Below are positions 16,398 to 25,581 of a DNA stretch of 64,000 nt, piece by piece (the first letter of the stretch is position 1; each line of letters opens with the position of its first letter). The DNA is from JACKAQ01 sp965227145 (GTDB lineage: Bacteria > Calditrichota > Calditrichia > RBG-13-44-9 > J075), in the NCBI GenBank assembly GCA_965227145.1, contig OZ245730.1, forward strand, positions 4,092,001 through 4,156,000. Direction: 5' to 3'. The notes under the pieces were generated by a model, which was given only the letters and a program-made list of their open reading frames with translations, had not been told where the DNA came from and did not search any database. A program made the position numbers and the translations under genes.

Positions 16398-18533
16398 ATG
16401 AAGCTGTTTTTATTGATGTTAACGATGTTGTTATTTCTCAGTTTTTCCATTTCAGCGCAGCAACTAAAATATCCGGAAACGCAAAAAGGCGACGTGGTAG
16501 AAGATTATCACGGAACGAAGGTTGCCGATCCGTATCGCTGGCTGGAAGATTTGGACAGCGACGAAACCCGGGCATGGGTAGCGGCGCAAAACGCGGTCAC
16601 TTTTGGATATCTGGAAAAAATCGAAGCCCGCGAACAGCTCAAAAAGCGGCTCACCGAGCTGTGGAATTATCCCAAATACGGGCTGCCCTTCAAACGCGGC
16701 GATCGCTATTTTTTCAGCAAAAACGACGGGCTGCAAAATCAGTATGTCTATTATTCGGTGAGTTCGCCGGATGATGAAAATCCCAAAGTTTTTATCGATC
16801 CGAACACCTTTTCGGAAGACGGCACGGTTGCGCTGAAAGATCTGCAGTTCAGCAAAGACGGCAAACTGGCGATGTACGCGACCAGCGCCAGCGGCTCTGA
16901 TTGGCAAACTTTCCGCATCAAAAATGTGGAAACCGGCGAAGATTTGGCGGACAAACTGGAGTGGATCAAATTCAGCACGGCGGCGTGGCTTCCCGATCAC
17001 AGCGGATTTTTTTACAGCCGTTACGCCGCACCAAAAGAGGGCGACGAGTTCGAACAGTCCAACAAAAATATGAAATTGTATTTCCACAAAACCGGCACGC
17101 CGCAATCAGATGACGTGCTAATTTACGAACGTCCGGACAACCCGGACATGGGCTTTTGGCCGGGCGTAACGGATGACGGGCGCTTTTTGGTGCTGAATGT
17201 CTGGACAGGTTCTGCCCGCGTTAACCGGCTGTATTATAAAGATTTACAATCCGAGAATAGCGATATCGTGAAGTTGCTGGATGCCAACGATGCGTCGTAT
17301 AATTTTGTCGGGAACACCGGCACGGAATTTTACATCCAGACCGATCTGGACGCGCCGAATGCCCGGTTGATCAGCATCGACGTCGCCAATCCCGCCAAAG
17401 AAAATTGGAAAACGCTGATTCCCGAAAGCAAAGCGGTGCTTTCATCCGCCCAAATTGTCAACAACCAATTTGTGGTTAGCGCGATGGTGGATGCGCGGGA
17501 CCGGTTGACCGTTCACGAACTGGACGGCTCATTGGTGAACGAAATCGAATTGCCGACCATCGGCAGCGTTGGCAGCATTTCCGGCGAACGCGAAGACAGC
17601 GAGATGTTTTATTCGTTCACCTCGTTCACCTATCCGACATCGATTTTCCGCTACGATTTCAAAACCGGCACATCCGAAATTTTTCGCTCGCCGGATATCG
17701 ATTTTGACGGATCAGAATATGTGGTGAAACAGGAATTTTATCCCAGCAAAGATGGCACAAAAGTGCCGATGTTCATCGTTCACCGCAAAGATTTGGCGAT
17801 GGACGGCAGCAATCCGACCTACCTGTATGCCTACGGCGGATTCAAAATCAGCATGACGCCGGCGTTTTCTATCAGCAATTTGGTGTGGCTGGAAATGGGC
17901 GGCGTTTACGCGATGCCGAATTTGCGGGGCGGCGGCGAATACGGCGAGGACTGGCATCAGGCCGGCATGTTGGAAAAGAAACAAAATGTGTTCGATGATT
18001 TTATCGCCGCAGGCGAATATCTGATCGAAAAAGGCTACACATCCGGCGAAAAACTGGCGATTGCCGGCGGCTCGAACGGCGGTTTGCTCACCGGTGCGTG
18101 CATCACGCAGCGCCCGGATTTGTTCGGTGCGGCGGTTGTCGCGGTGGGCGTTTTGGACATGTTGCGTTATCACAAATTCACCATCGGTTGGGCGTGGGCC
18201 AGCGAATATGGCTCATCCGATAATCCCGAACAATTTGATTTTCTCTACAAATATTCACCGTTGCACAATTTGAAACCGGGCACGCACTATCCGGCAACGC
18301 TGATTACCACTGCCGATCACGACGACCGCGTTGTGCCGGGACATTCCTATAAATTTGCAGCTGCGTTGCAGGCTGCGCAGGGTGGCGATAAACCGACGCT
18401 CATCCGCATCGAAACGAAAGCGGGACACGGCGCGGGCAAACCGACCAGCAAAATTATCGAGGAAGCGGCAGACAAATGGGCGTTTTTGATGAAAGTTCTT
18501 GATGTAAAACCGAAGCCTAAACTGTTGAATTAA
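16398..18533 (+). CDS. Prolyl oligopeptidase (S9A), exported
   Basis: Cleaves short peptides after proline. 711 residues, the usual size for the family plus a signal peptide (MKLFLLMLTMLLFLSFSISAQQ). ATG 16398 is chosen because CAGGAG lies seven bases upstream. A YPET...DYHGTKVADPYRWLED opening marks the N-terminus of the catalytic domain, the middle is the seven-bladed propeller, and the alpha/beta hydrolase returns with YLYAYGGF. The catalytic serine is S559 in GGSNGGLL, the aspartate lies in ADHDDRV (642-643), and the histidine is H677 in AGHGAG. It is probably periplasmic and likely feeds on peptides together with the M6 and M1 peptidases nearby. Confidence 0.95.
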   Translation: MKLFLLMLTMLLFLSFSISAQQLKYPETQKGDVVEDYHGTKVADPYRWLEDLDSDETRAWVAAQNAVTFGYLEKIEAREQLKKRLTELWNYPKYGLPFKRGDRYFFSKNDGLQNQYVYYSVSSPDDENPKVFIDPNTFSEDGTVALKDLQFSKDGKLAMYATSASGSDWQTFRIKNVETGEDLADKLEWIKFSTAAWLPDHSGFFYSRYAAPKEGDEFEQSNKNMKLYFHKTGTPQSDDVLIYERPDNPDMGFWPGVTDDGRFLVLNVWTGSARVNRLYYKDLQSENSDIVKLLDANDASYNFVGNTGTEFYIQTDLDAPNARLISIDVANPAKENWKTLIPESKAVLSSAQIVNNQFVVSAMVDARDRLTVHELDGSLVNEIELPTIGSVGSISGEREDSEMFYSFTSFTYPTSIFRYDFKTGTSEIFRSPDIDFDGSEYVVKQEFYPSKDGTKVPMFIVHRKDLAMDGSNPTYLYAYGGFKISMTPAFSISNLVWLEMGGVYAMPNLRGGGEYGEDWHQAGMLEKKQNVFDDFIAAGEYLIEKGYTSGEKLAIAGGSNGGLLTGACITQRPDLFGAAVVAVGVLDMLRYHKFTIGWAWASEYGSSDNPEQFDFLYKYSPLHNLKPGTHYPATLITTADHDDRVVPGHSYKFAAALQAAQGGDKPTLIRIETKAGHGAGKPTSKIIEEAADKWAFLMKVLDVKPKPKLLN

Positions 18534-18542
18534 CACAAATTA

Positions 18543-18572
18543 TGTCGGGGCGAACAGCCGTTCGCCCCGACA
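18543..18572. terminator. Bidirectional terminator between convergent genes
   Basis: A perfect 13-bp stem TGTCGGGGCGAAC/GTTCGCCCCGACA with a 4-base loop sits in the 46-base gap between the convergent peptidase and tryptophanase genes. AT-rich flanks on both sides suit termination in either direction. The same kind of GGGGCGAAC...GTTCGCCCC palindrome is a common dispersed element in bacteria, as far as I recall. Confidence 0.7.
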
Positions 18573-18579
18573 TTTATTA

Positions 18580-19959
18580 TCAACCAATTTCTGCCAGCCG
18601 CGCCGTAAAATGGCGTAACACCGGCGACTCACTCACAATCCGCAATCCCTTAATTTTTTCCCTTTCGTTGAAAATTTTTGCGATCGATTCCGCCACGTAA
18701 TTCATGTGCATCGTGGTGTACACGCGTCGCGGAATAGCCAATCGCACCAGTTCCAGTTCCGGGTGAACGGTTTTGCCGGTTTCGGGATCGGTGTGTCCGA
18801 ACATCAGGCTGCCGATTTCCACCGCGCGAATGCCCGCTTCGCGATAGAGCGCGACGGTGAGCGCCTGCGCCGGAAATTCGCTTTGCGGAATGTGCGGCAA
18901 AAACTGGCGGGCGTTGAGGTAAACCGCATGTCCGCCAATCGGTTTGAGAATCGGCACACCTTCGTCGTGGAGCATTTGCCCTAAGTTGCGCACCTGACTG
19001 ATGCGATAGTGCAGATAATCTTCATCCAGCACCTCTTTCAACCCACGGGCGATGGCTTCCAGATCGCGTCCGGCTAAACCACCGTAGGTGGAAAATCCCT
19101 CGATCAAAATCAGGCGATTGGTGATTTTTTCCGCCAGCGTATCGTCATTCATGCCGATAAATCCGCCGATATTCACCAAACCATCCTTTTTCGCGCTCAT
19201 CGTGCAACCGTCGCCGAGCGAAAAAATTTCCTGCGCGATCTCTTTTATGGAATGATCGCGAAATTCCGCCTCGCGTTCCTTTATCAGAAAACAGTTTTCC
19301 GCAAAACGGCAGGCATCAAAAAACAGTGGGATGTTGTATTTGTTGAGCAACGCACGCACCGCCCGGATGTTCGCCAGCGACACCGGCTGCCCGCCGCCGG
19401 AATTGTTGGTGATGGTCATCATCACCAGCGGGATTTTGTCAACGCCGTTCATTTTGATCACTTTTTCCAGCTTTTCCAGATCCATATTGCCTTTGAACGG
19501 GTGGAATTGCTCAGTGTCGTATGCCTCGTCGATCACCAGATCCATCGCCACGCCGCCGTTGTATTCCACATTTGCGCGTGTGGTGTCGAAATGGATGTTG
19601 TTGGGAATGATCATCCCGCGTTGCAAAATCGTGGAAAACAGCAAGTTTTCCGCAACGCGTCCCTGATGGGTGGGGATAATGTGTTTGAAGCCAAAAATAT
19701 CGTGAACGGTCTCTTCGAAATGGTAATAATTTTTGCTCCCGGCGTAGGATTCGTCACCGAGCATCATACCGGCCCACTGGTTGTCGCTCATCGCGGATGT
19801 GCCGCTATCGGTGAGCAAATCGACGTAAATGGCATCTGCGGGAATGGCGAATACGTTGAATCCGGCTGCGCGGATCAACTTTTCACGTTCTTCGCGGGTG
19901 GTACGCCGGATGGGTTCAACAACTTTAATGCGGAAGGGTTCGGAAGGAAACTGCATCAT
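18580..19959 (-). CDS. tnaA: Tryptophanase (tryptophan indole-lyase)
   Basis: PLP enzyme that splits tryptophan into indole, pyruvate and ammonia. 459 residues, close to the E. coli enzyme in size and pattern: PFRIKVVEPIRRTTREER at the N-terminus, LLTDSGTSAMS, IPTHQGRVAE, SNSGGG-like TNNSGGGQPVSLAN, the PLP lysine K258 in MSAKKDG, GFSTYGGL, and a C-terminus PVLRHFTARL matching tryptophanase. The closely related tyrosine phenol-lyase is less likely because GGHAVYLNARQFLPHIPQ and GIRAVEIGS follow the tryptophanase pattern. Two start codons lie in a row (19959 and 19956); GAGG stands 4 or 7 bases before them. I see no tnaC-like leader, but I did not read every frame of the leader. Confidence 0.92.
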   Translation of the reverse strand: MMQFPSEPFRIKVVEPIRRTTREEREKLIRAAGFNVFAIPADAIYVDLLTDSGTSAMSDNQWAGMMLGDESYAGSKNYYHFEETVHDIFGFKHIIPTHQGRVAENLLFSTILQRGMIIPNNIHFDTTRANVEYNGGVAMDLVIDEAYDTEQFHPFKGNMDLEKLEKVIKMNGVDKIPLVMMTITNNSGGGQPVSLANIRAVRALLNKYNIPLFFDACRFAENCFLIKEREAEFRDHSIKEIAQEIFSLGDGCTMSAKKDGLVNIGGFIGMNDDTLAEKITNRLILIEGFSTYGGLAGRDLEAIARGLKEVLDEDYLHYRISQVRNLGQMLHDEGVPILKPIGGHAVYLNARQFLPHIPQSEFPAQALTVALYREAGIRAVEIGSLMFGHTDPETGKTVHPELELVRLAIPRRVYTTMHMNYVAESIAKIFNEREKIKGLRIVSESPVLRHFTARLAEIG

Positions 19960-20304
19960 CAGACCTCATAGTTGTGCTTTATGTAATTGACAATTTATAT
20001 GTAAAGCAAGAATTAAGGTCGATTGCAAATAAACGCGTAAACAGAAATCCCGCATTTCAAACGAGCGCCCGGCTTTTTTTGAAGTGGATGCCAGTGTAAA
20101 TTCGCAGGATCAAACCAGAAACATATTTGTGTAACTGACAAAATATTATTGCTAAAAGCCTGGAGATTCCTGGATTTGCAGAGCCTGTCCCGACTTTCGG
20201 TGCAAATGAAGGAATCTCCGGGTTATTATCACAAAAAAATAGATCGCTCCCCAATTACCCAAAAACAGCCTATGAAATAAAAATCTTTGGGAAACCACGA
20301 ACAA
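19960..20304. other. Intergenic region upstream of tryptophanase
   Basis: 345 bases between tryptophanase and the M1 peptidase gene, both on the minus strand. It contains a long hairpin repeat (20162-20219) and no supported gene. The AT-rich part at 19975-20020 is the likely tryptophanase promoter area, but no clear -35/-10 pair stands out. Confidence 0.5.
20162..20219. repeat. Diverged double copy of the 25-nt palindromic repeat
   Basis: GGAGATTCCT (20162-20171) and AGGAATCTCC (20210-20219) are perfect inverted arms, continued inward by ATTTGCA (20174-20180) and TGCAAAT (20201-20207). The arms belong to the same family as 3185-3242 but the loop differs. It could serve as a terminator for the M1 peptidase gene or as an RNA stability element. 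Confidence 0.65.
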
Positions 20305-22173
20305 CTACTTTTTCAGAATTTGATCGATTGTCGCATACGTCACCGGGTGATAGCCGGCGCGGGCGGTTGCATAAATGTTGCGGGCGCGTGCCAGCCCTTC
20401 CGGGGTTTTAGCGAGCGCGGTGTACAACGGCAACACCAATTTGCGGCGACCAATTTGCGAGAGGTAATCGTCCAGCCGATCGTAAGCGGGCGTATAGTTA
20501 TTATTTACAGCATGTTGCAGCCACAAACAGGCGATTTCCGAATTACCGGATTGGGTAAGTTTGAACGCGTTATCCAAATCCTGCAGTTGTGCGGCGGTTA
20601 ATTCTTTTGGCAAATTTCGCAGAAAATGCAGCCAGTGGTGGGTTGTCCAGCCGTTGGTATCCAGTTTTGCGGCTGCTGTGCCACCGGTCCAGCTGGCGAT
20701 TTGCGCTTCCACTTTGGCAAATTCATCCGAATGCGGAACCGGCGCGTTGTCCGGCAATCCCGGACCGTACACCCAGCTATCGAGCTTCAATTTGGCGGCC
20801 ATTTCGCTATCGCCGTTGATGAGGTTTTCCCGCAGATATTTCACAAATCCTTCGGTGGTCATGGTTTGGAACGCGAATTTATCAAAATAACTGCGCAGGA
20901 ACGGATCCCATTTTTCCCGCCCGAATGTTTTTTCGAACAAAACCAGCAGCAGCGCGCCTTTGTCGTATGCGATACTGCTCATGCCTTCATCCGGATCACG
21001 TCCGGCTAAATCGAGCTTAAGATGCGTATCTGCGCTATTTGCGCCGAGCGTGTTCACTTCTTTCACGGCATCCTGATAACTCAGTTGGGCGAGCATTCGC
21101 GCATACGTTTCGCCGTAAACGGCTTCCATAATCCGATTTTCGAAATATGAGGTGAAGCCTTCGTTCAGCCAAAAATCGTTCCAGGTTGCGTTGGTAACGA
21201 GATTCCCGGACCAGCTGTGCGCCAATTCATGCGCCACCAGCGCAACCAGCGAGCGATCGCCGGCCAAAATGGTGGGCGTTGCGAAAGTGAGCCGGGGATT
21301 TTCCATTCCGCCAAACGGAAAGCTGGGCGGCAGCACAATCATATCGTAACGATCCCAGCGATACGGGCCGTATAATTTTTCGGCAGCTTCGATCATTTTT
21401 TCGGTATCGGCAAATTCGTATGCGGCTTTGGCGATCACGGATGGCTCCGCATAAACACCGCTCCGGGCACCGAGCGACCGAAATTCCACATCGCCAACGG
21501 AAATGGCCAGCAAATATGCGGGAATCGGCTGTGCCATTACAAATTCGTAAATGCCGTCCGCGCTTTTTTCGGTGGGATTTGAAGCGCTCATCAACGCCAT
21601 CAATTCCGGATCAGTTTTTACGCGGGCATTGTATGTAAAACGGATGCCCGGGCTATCCTGGCAGGGAATCCAGGTTCGCGCCAAAATAGCCTGCGACTGG
21701 CTGAACAAAAACGGGTGTTTTTTGCCGGCAGTTTGCTCAGCGGTTAACCATTGCAATGCCGCAGCTTCCGGCGCAGATGAATAGTACACATGCACTATTT
21801 TTGTTTCCGGCAGAATGTCAATTGCCAGTTCCTGACCCATGTATTCGATGGTTTCTCCGATCGAAAATGTGGTTTCAATTTCGTCCTCACCGAGGGTTAT
21901 TTTATCGATCGTCAAATCGCGGGAGTCGAGAAACAGCCGTTTCGCGCCGGTTTTGTTTTTGACGTGAATGCTGGCTTTCGCCACAATCCGGTGTTCCGCA
22001 AAATCGATAGCGGCGTCCCAATCCAGATGGGTCATCACAACTTCATCGGCATGCGCAAAAGAATGCGGATCGCGCAGGGTTTCCGGTGCGGCGTTGTCCG
22101 CGCAACCGCTTATCGCAATTACTGAAAAAATGGCCATCATTTTCACCCATTTTTGGATCTGTGCAACTGGCAT
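20305..22173 (-). CDS. M1-family aminopeptidase lipoprotein (leukotriene A4 hydrolase-like)
   Basis: Zinc aminopeptidase, 622 residues. The start at 22173 is supported by GGAGGA seven bases upstream and yields a lipoprotein signal (hydrophobic run, then lipobox AISGC), so the enzyme should be tethered to a membrane on the periplasmic side or beyond. The catalytic domain has the exopeptidase motif GGMENP, the zinc motif HELAH (315-319) with the third ligand E338 in LNEGF, and a late tyrosine in the SIAYDKG segment. The C-terminal 150 residues look like the helical LTA4-hydrolase C-terminal domain, separating it from PepN-type enzymes. It would trim peptides made by the other secreted proteases. 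Confidence 0.93.
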   Translation of the reverse strand: MPVAQIQKWVKMMAIFSVIAISGCADNAAPETLRDPHSFAHADEVVMTHLDWDAAIDFAEHRIVAKASIHVKNKTGAKRLFLDSRDLTIDKITLGEDEIETTFSIGETIEYMGQELAIDILPETKIVHVYYSSAPEAAALQWLTAEQTAGKKHPFLFSQSQAILARTWIPCQDSPGIRFTYNARVKTDPELMALMSASNPTEKSADGIYEFVMAQPIPAYLLAISVGDVEFRSLGARSGVYAEPSVIAKAAYEFADTEKMIEAAEKLYGPYRWDRYDMIVLPPSFPFGGMENPRLTFATPTILAGDRSLVALVAHELAHSWSGNLVTNATWNDFWLNEGFTSYFENRIMEAVYGETYARMLAQLSYQDAVKEVNTLGANSADTHLKLDLAGRDPDEGMSSIAYDKGALLLVLFEKTFGREKWDPFLRSYFDKFAFQTMTTEGFVKYLRENLINGDSEMAAKLKLDSWVYGPGLPDNAPVPHSDEFAKVEAQIASWTGGTAAAKLDTNGWTTHHWLHFLRNLPKELTAAQLQDLDNAFKLTQSGNSEIACLWLQHAVNNNYTPAYDRLDDYLSQIGRRKLVLPLYTALAKTPEGLARARNIYATARAGYHPVTYATIDQILKK

Positions 22174-22420
22174 ATTCAATTCCTCCATTAACGTTTTGCC
22201 AAACTCAAATGTAGCCAAATTCGGCAAATTTGAAAGTAAATTTTGTAAATGATTCATTTAGCTGCATCGCAATTACCAAACGCAATCCGGAGCGCTTGCG
22301 TTTCCGATCATTTAAGTGGTTGATTTTATCGCGATTTGGTGTATCTTAAACACGATGAATATTACCATTTTTGATGACGCGTCCATTTAGCGAACCGGTT
22401 GTTTAACTGACACATAAATT

Positions 22421-25400
22421 ATGAATAATCAGCTACTTAACCAAAATTTCAGAATGAACGGCAGATTTGGCATTTTCAGAAAAATTGTCATTCTGGCGAT
22501 GCTGCTGACGGTGATTCCGCTGGTGACGATCGGTTTTTACACCCTGCACACAGTGGATGAAGCCGGGCAGGACATCAGCAAACGAACGACCAACGCGCTG
22601 AACCAAAGAACCATCGATGCGCTGGAGATGCAGGCGTATTATATCGCAGAATCCGTGCGAAATTTTTTGCTGAAAGTCGAGACAGACCTGCAATATCTCG
22701 CCAAAACCAATCTCTCGCAGGAAAGGCTGGCGCTGTTCGCGAAACAAAAAACGTCCCAGGTTTGGGAAGCATATTCGGATGTGCACAGCGGCAAATTGCC
22801 ATTGTATAAAGAAATTTCCGTTATCGATGCCAATGGAAATGAACGAATCAACATCCGGAATGGCCAAATTACACCGGAAAACCGGTTGCGAAACGTTCGC
22901 AGCCCCGAAAATACAACATATCTGGTGGAAGATTATTTTGCAAAAACCCGCGATTTGCCGCCCGGCGCAATTTATGTGTCGCGGTTAGCCGGATTTTACA
23001 TCAGCGAACCGGAGCATTTGCAAGGTTTTGCCAATCCCGAAGAAGCGATCCGCAACACTAAAATTCATTACGACGGCGTCATTCGTTTTGCAACGCCGCT
23101 GTTCACCAATGGCAAATTTTCGGGTATGGTTACGCTGGGACTGGATCATCGCCATTTGATGGAATTTACCCAACATGTGCTGCCGCTGAGCACGGAAAAA
23201 GTCTCGTTTCCCATTTACAATTCCGGAAATTATGCATTCATGTTTGATGACGAGGGTTGGATTATCACCCATCCCAAATTGTGGGACATTCGCGGAGTGG
23301 ATAAAAACGGGCGCTGGGTAAAAGCATATTCAGCGGATACACCCAAAGATTTGATCGATGGCGGATTTGTCCCGTTTAATCTGGATACCGCCGGATTTAT
23401 TCATGAAAATTATCCGATTGTTTCCAACGCCGTTCGCCAAAAAGAGCGCGGAACCGTTATCACCAAAAATGTGGGTGGTGTTTCCAAAATTATGTCGTAC
23501 GCGCCAATTTTGTACGAAAAAGGTGCGTTTTCCCGGCACGGCATTTTTGGGGGAATTACGGTTGGCGCAGAAATTTACGGCTTTAACGAACCGGCGCAAT
23601 TTGTTGAAAATGAAATACTTATGACGTTGGCTTTGGTGCGAAACCGGCTGTGGTGGATTGTGGGAATCGCTATTTTAATCACACTTGTGGTATCAATTAT
23701 TTTATCGCATGGCTTTGCCAAACCGATCATCCATCTCACCAAAGTAGCAAATCAGATTGCCAACGGCAGTTTCAAAAAACGCATCAACATCAACCGGGAA
23801 GATGAGATCGGAACGCTGGCGCTGAGCTTCAACGATATGGCGGATAAACTCGACCAAAACCGTTTTCAACTGCTCTCGACCATTTCTGAATTGCGGTCAT
23901 CCAAAACCGAAACCGAAACTTACGCCAATGAGCTGGAATACCAGATCAAAATTTTGCAGGGCATCCAGCGCATCAGCAATATTTTGGGCACAACATTTAA
24001 TATGAACACGGTTATCCGGTTAATTTTGGAGCACTGCATCAACAGTATTGGCTTCGACCGAACCATTTTGTATTTGATTGATGAGCAGCAGCAATATCTG
24101 GAATGCACCGAAACCCACGGTTTTAACGCAGAAAATGAGAAATACGCCCGCCGTTCCCGCTATCATCTGGAACGATACGATTGCATCGAAACACGGGTGG
24201 TGCGCGAAGGGCGCATTATTTATGTGGAAGATTTTGCGCATTATCCGGAGGCAACGGAGCTGGATAAAAAAATCTATAATTTCACAAAAAGTAACTCGTT
24301 TGTGTATGTGCCGCTAAAGGTGAAGGAAAAAATTATCGGGATTTTGGGCGCGGATAAAGTGCGATCGAAAAACCCGATAACCCAAACGGACATCAATTCA
24401 CTGCAGATTTTGGCGAACCAGGCTTCGCGGGTGATCGAAAATACCCGGCTGTATCAGGAGGTGATTAACCAGCGCAATTTTGTGGAAGATATTATCAGCA
24501 ATATGCAAAACGGCGTAATTACGATAAATAGCAACGGCAGGATTACCAGCTTCAACCGCGCGGCCAGTAAAATTCTGCAAAGCGGCAATCCAGCAATGTT
24601 CAATCTCAATTCGCAGATGTCCATCGAAACGCTGTCCGTTATCCAGGAAGTGAAGGACAAGCTGTTCGAGAACGGCTCGTACAGCAATTACAACGTAAAA
24701 GTGGAAACCGAAAACGGATTGAAATTCCTCAATATTCTGGCATCGCTGATTAAACGGAACGAACCGACCAACGACGGCATCATTATTATTGAAGATGTGA
24801 CCGAGCGAAAACAGCTCGACGATCACGTTCAGCAATTGGAGCGGCTGGCATCGCTGGGCAGGTTCGGCGCCAGCATTGCGCACGAAATCCGCAATCCGCT
24901 GACGGGCGTCAGCCTTTTTCTGGACAACCTGCACGACAGGCTTGCCGGTCAGCCGGATGTGGCGAATCTGGTTGCGAAAGCGCTGGAAGAAATCGAGCGG
25001 CTGGAAAAACTAACTCACGAAATACTGGTTTATACGCATCCATCCGCCGGTGAACTGAAGTTGTCGAATATCAACGATATCATTTCAAATGTGTTGGGAT
25101 TTATCGACACACAATTTATCAACAACGGCATTATTGTTACCAAAAAATTGGACGACAAATTGCCCGATGCGCTGATAAACGCCGACCGGATGCGGCAGGC
25201 GTTGCTCAATTTATTCATCAACGCGATTCAGGCGATGCCGGATGGCGGCAGGCTGTGGGTGTCCACTTCGCTGATCAATAAAATTCCCGTGTTGGTGCAA
25301 AACGCAGAATCGATTGCGGCAAACGGCTGGCTCAAAATTCGGGTGCAGGATAACGGTCCCGGTATTCCGCCCGCCGAACGCAAAAAAATATTTGAACCGT

Positions 25401-25567
25401 TTTATTCGAAAAAACAAAAGGGCACCGGGTTGGGTTTGGCAACCACTTACAGCATTATTTCTGCCCAAAATGGGGTGATTCGCGTTGGCGGCAAAGTGGG
25501 TTCCGGCGCAATTTTCACGATTTATTTGCCGCTGACCGCGGAAACAACCGGTGTGATGACCGGATAA
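22421..25567 (+). CDS. Multi-domain sensor histidine kinase (dCache-HAMP-GAF-PAS-HisKA-HATPase)
   Basis: Inner-membrane kinase of 1048 residues. Order of parts: membrane helix (about 20-44), a large periplasmic double-Cache sensor (about 50-395), second helix (about 405-430), HAMP linker (ending near DEIGTLALSFNDMADKL), a GAF domain (about 515-685), a PAS domain (about 695-800), then HisKA with phospho-histidine H821 in ASIAHEIRNPLTG, and a HATPase with N-box near 928-938, DNGPGIP (D977) and GTGLGLAT. The response regulator gene starts 14 bases downstream, so the pair is co-expressed. dCache sensors usually bind small organic ligands; the TRAP transporter operon downstream suggests the same ligand. 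No strong ribosome binding site precedes ATG 22421. Confidence 0.92.
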   Translation: MNNQLLNQNFRMNGRFGIFRKIVILAMLLTVIPLVTIGFYTLHTVDEAGQDISKRTTNALNQRTIDALEMQAYYIAESVRNFLLKVETDLQYLAKTNLSQERLALFAKQKTSQVWEAYSDVHSGKLPLYKEISVIDANGNERINIRNGQITPENRLRNVRSPENTTYLVEDYFAKTRDLPPGAIYVSRLAGFYISEPEHLQGFANPEEAIRNTKIHYDGVIRFATPLFTNGKFSGMVTLGLDHRHLMEFTQHVLPLSTEKVSFPIYNSGNYAFMFDDEGWIITHPKLWDIRGVDKNGRWVKAYSADTPKDLIDGGFVPFNLDTAGFIHENYPIVSNAVRQKERGTVITKNVGGVSKIMSYAPILYEKGAFSRHGIFGGITVGAEIYGFNEPAQFVENEILMTLALVRNRLWWIVGIAILITLVVSIILSHGFAKPIIHLTKVANQIANGSFKKRININREDEIGTLALSFNDMADKLDQNRFQLLSTISELRSSKTETETYANELEYQIKILQGIQRISNILGTTFNMNTVIRLILEHCINSIGFDRTILYLIDEQQQYLECTETHGFNAENEKYARRSRYHLERYDCIETRVVREGRIIYVEDFAHYPEATELDKKIYNFTKSNSFVYVPLKVKEKIIGILGADKVRSKNPITQTDINSLQILANQASRVIENTRLYQEVINQRNFVEDIISNMQNGVITINSNGRITSFNRAASKILQSGNPAMFNLNSQMSIETLSVIQEVKDKLFENGSYSNYNVKVETENGLKFLNILASLIKRNEPTNDGIIIIEDVTERKQLDDHVQQLERLASLGRFGASIAHEIRNPLTGVSLFLDNLHDRLAGQPDVANLVAKALEEIERLEKLTHEILVYTHPSAGELKLSNINDIISNVLGFIDTQFINNGIIVTKKLDDKLPDALINADRMRQALLNLFINAIQAMPDGGRLWVSTSLINKIPVLVQNAESIAANGWLKIRVQDNGPGIPPAERKKIFEPFYSKKQKGTGLGLATTYSIISAQNGVIRVGGKVGSGAIFTIYLPLTAETTGVMTG

Positions 25568-25581
25568 TTTTTGGAGATTTT

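Noticed and set aside
19252..19971. A 239-codon plus-strand frame opposite tryptophanase
   Set aside because: Fully covered by a well-supported enzyme gene; no start signal.
22278..22303. 8-bp inverted repeat AAACGCAA/TTGCGTTT upstream of the sensor kinase
   Set aside because: Short, with no T-run and no second copy; could be an operator but is not distinguishable from chance.
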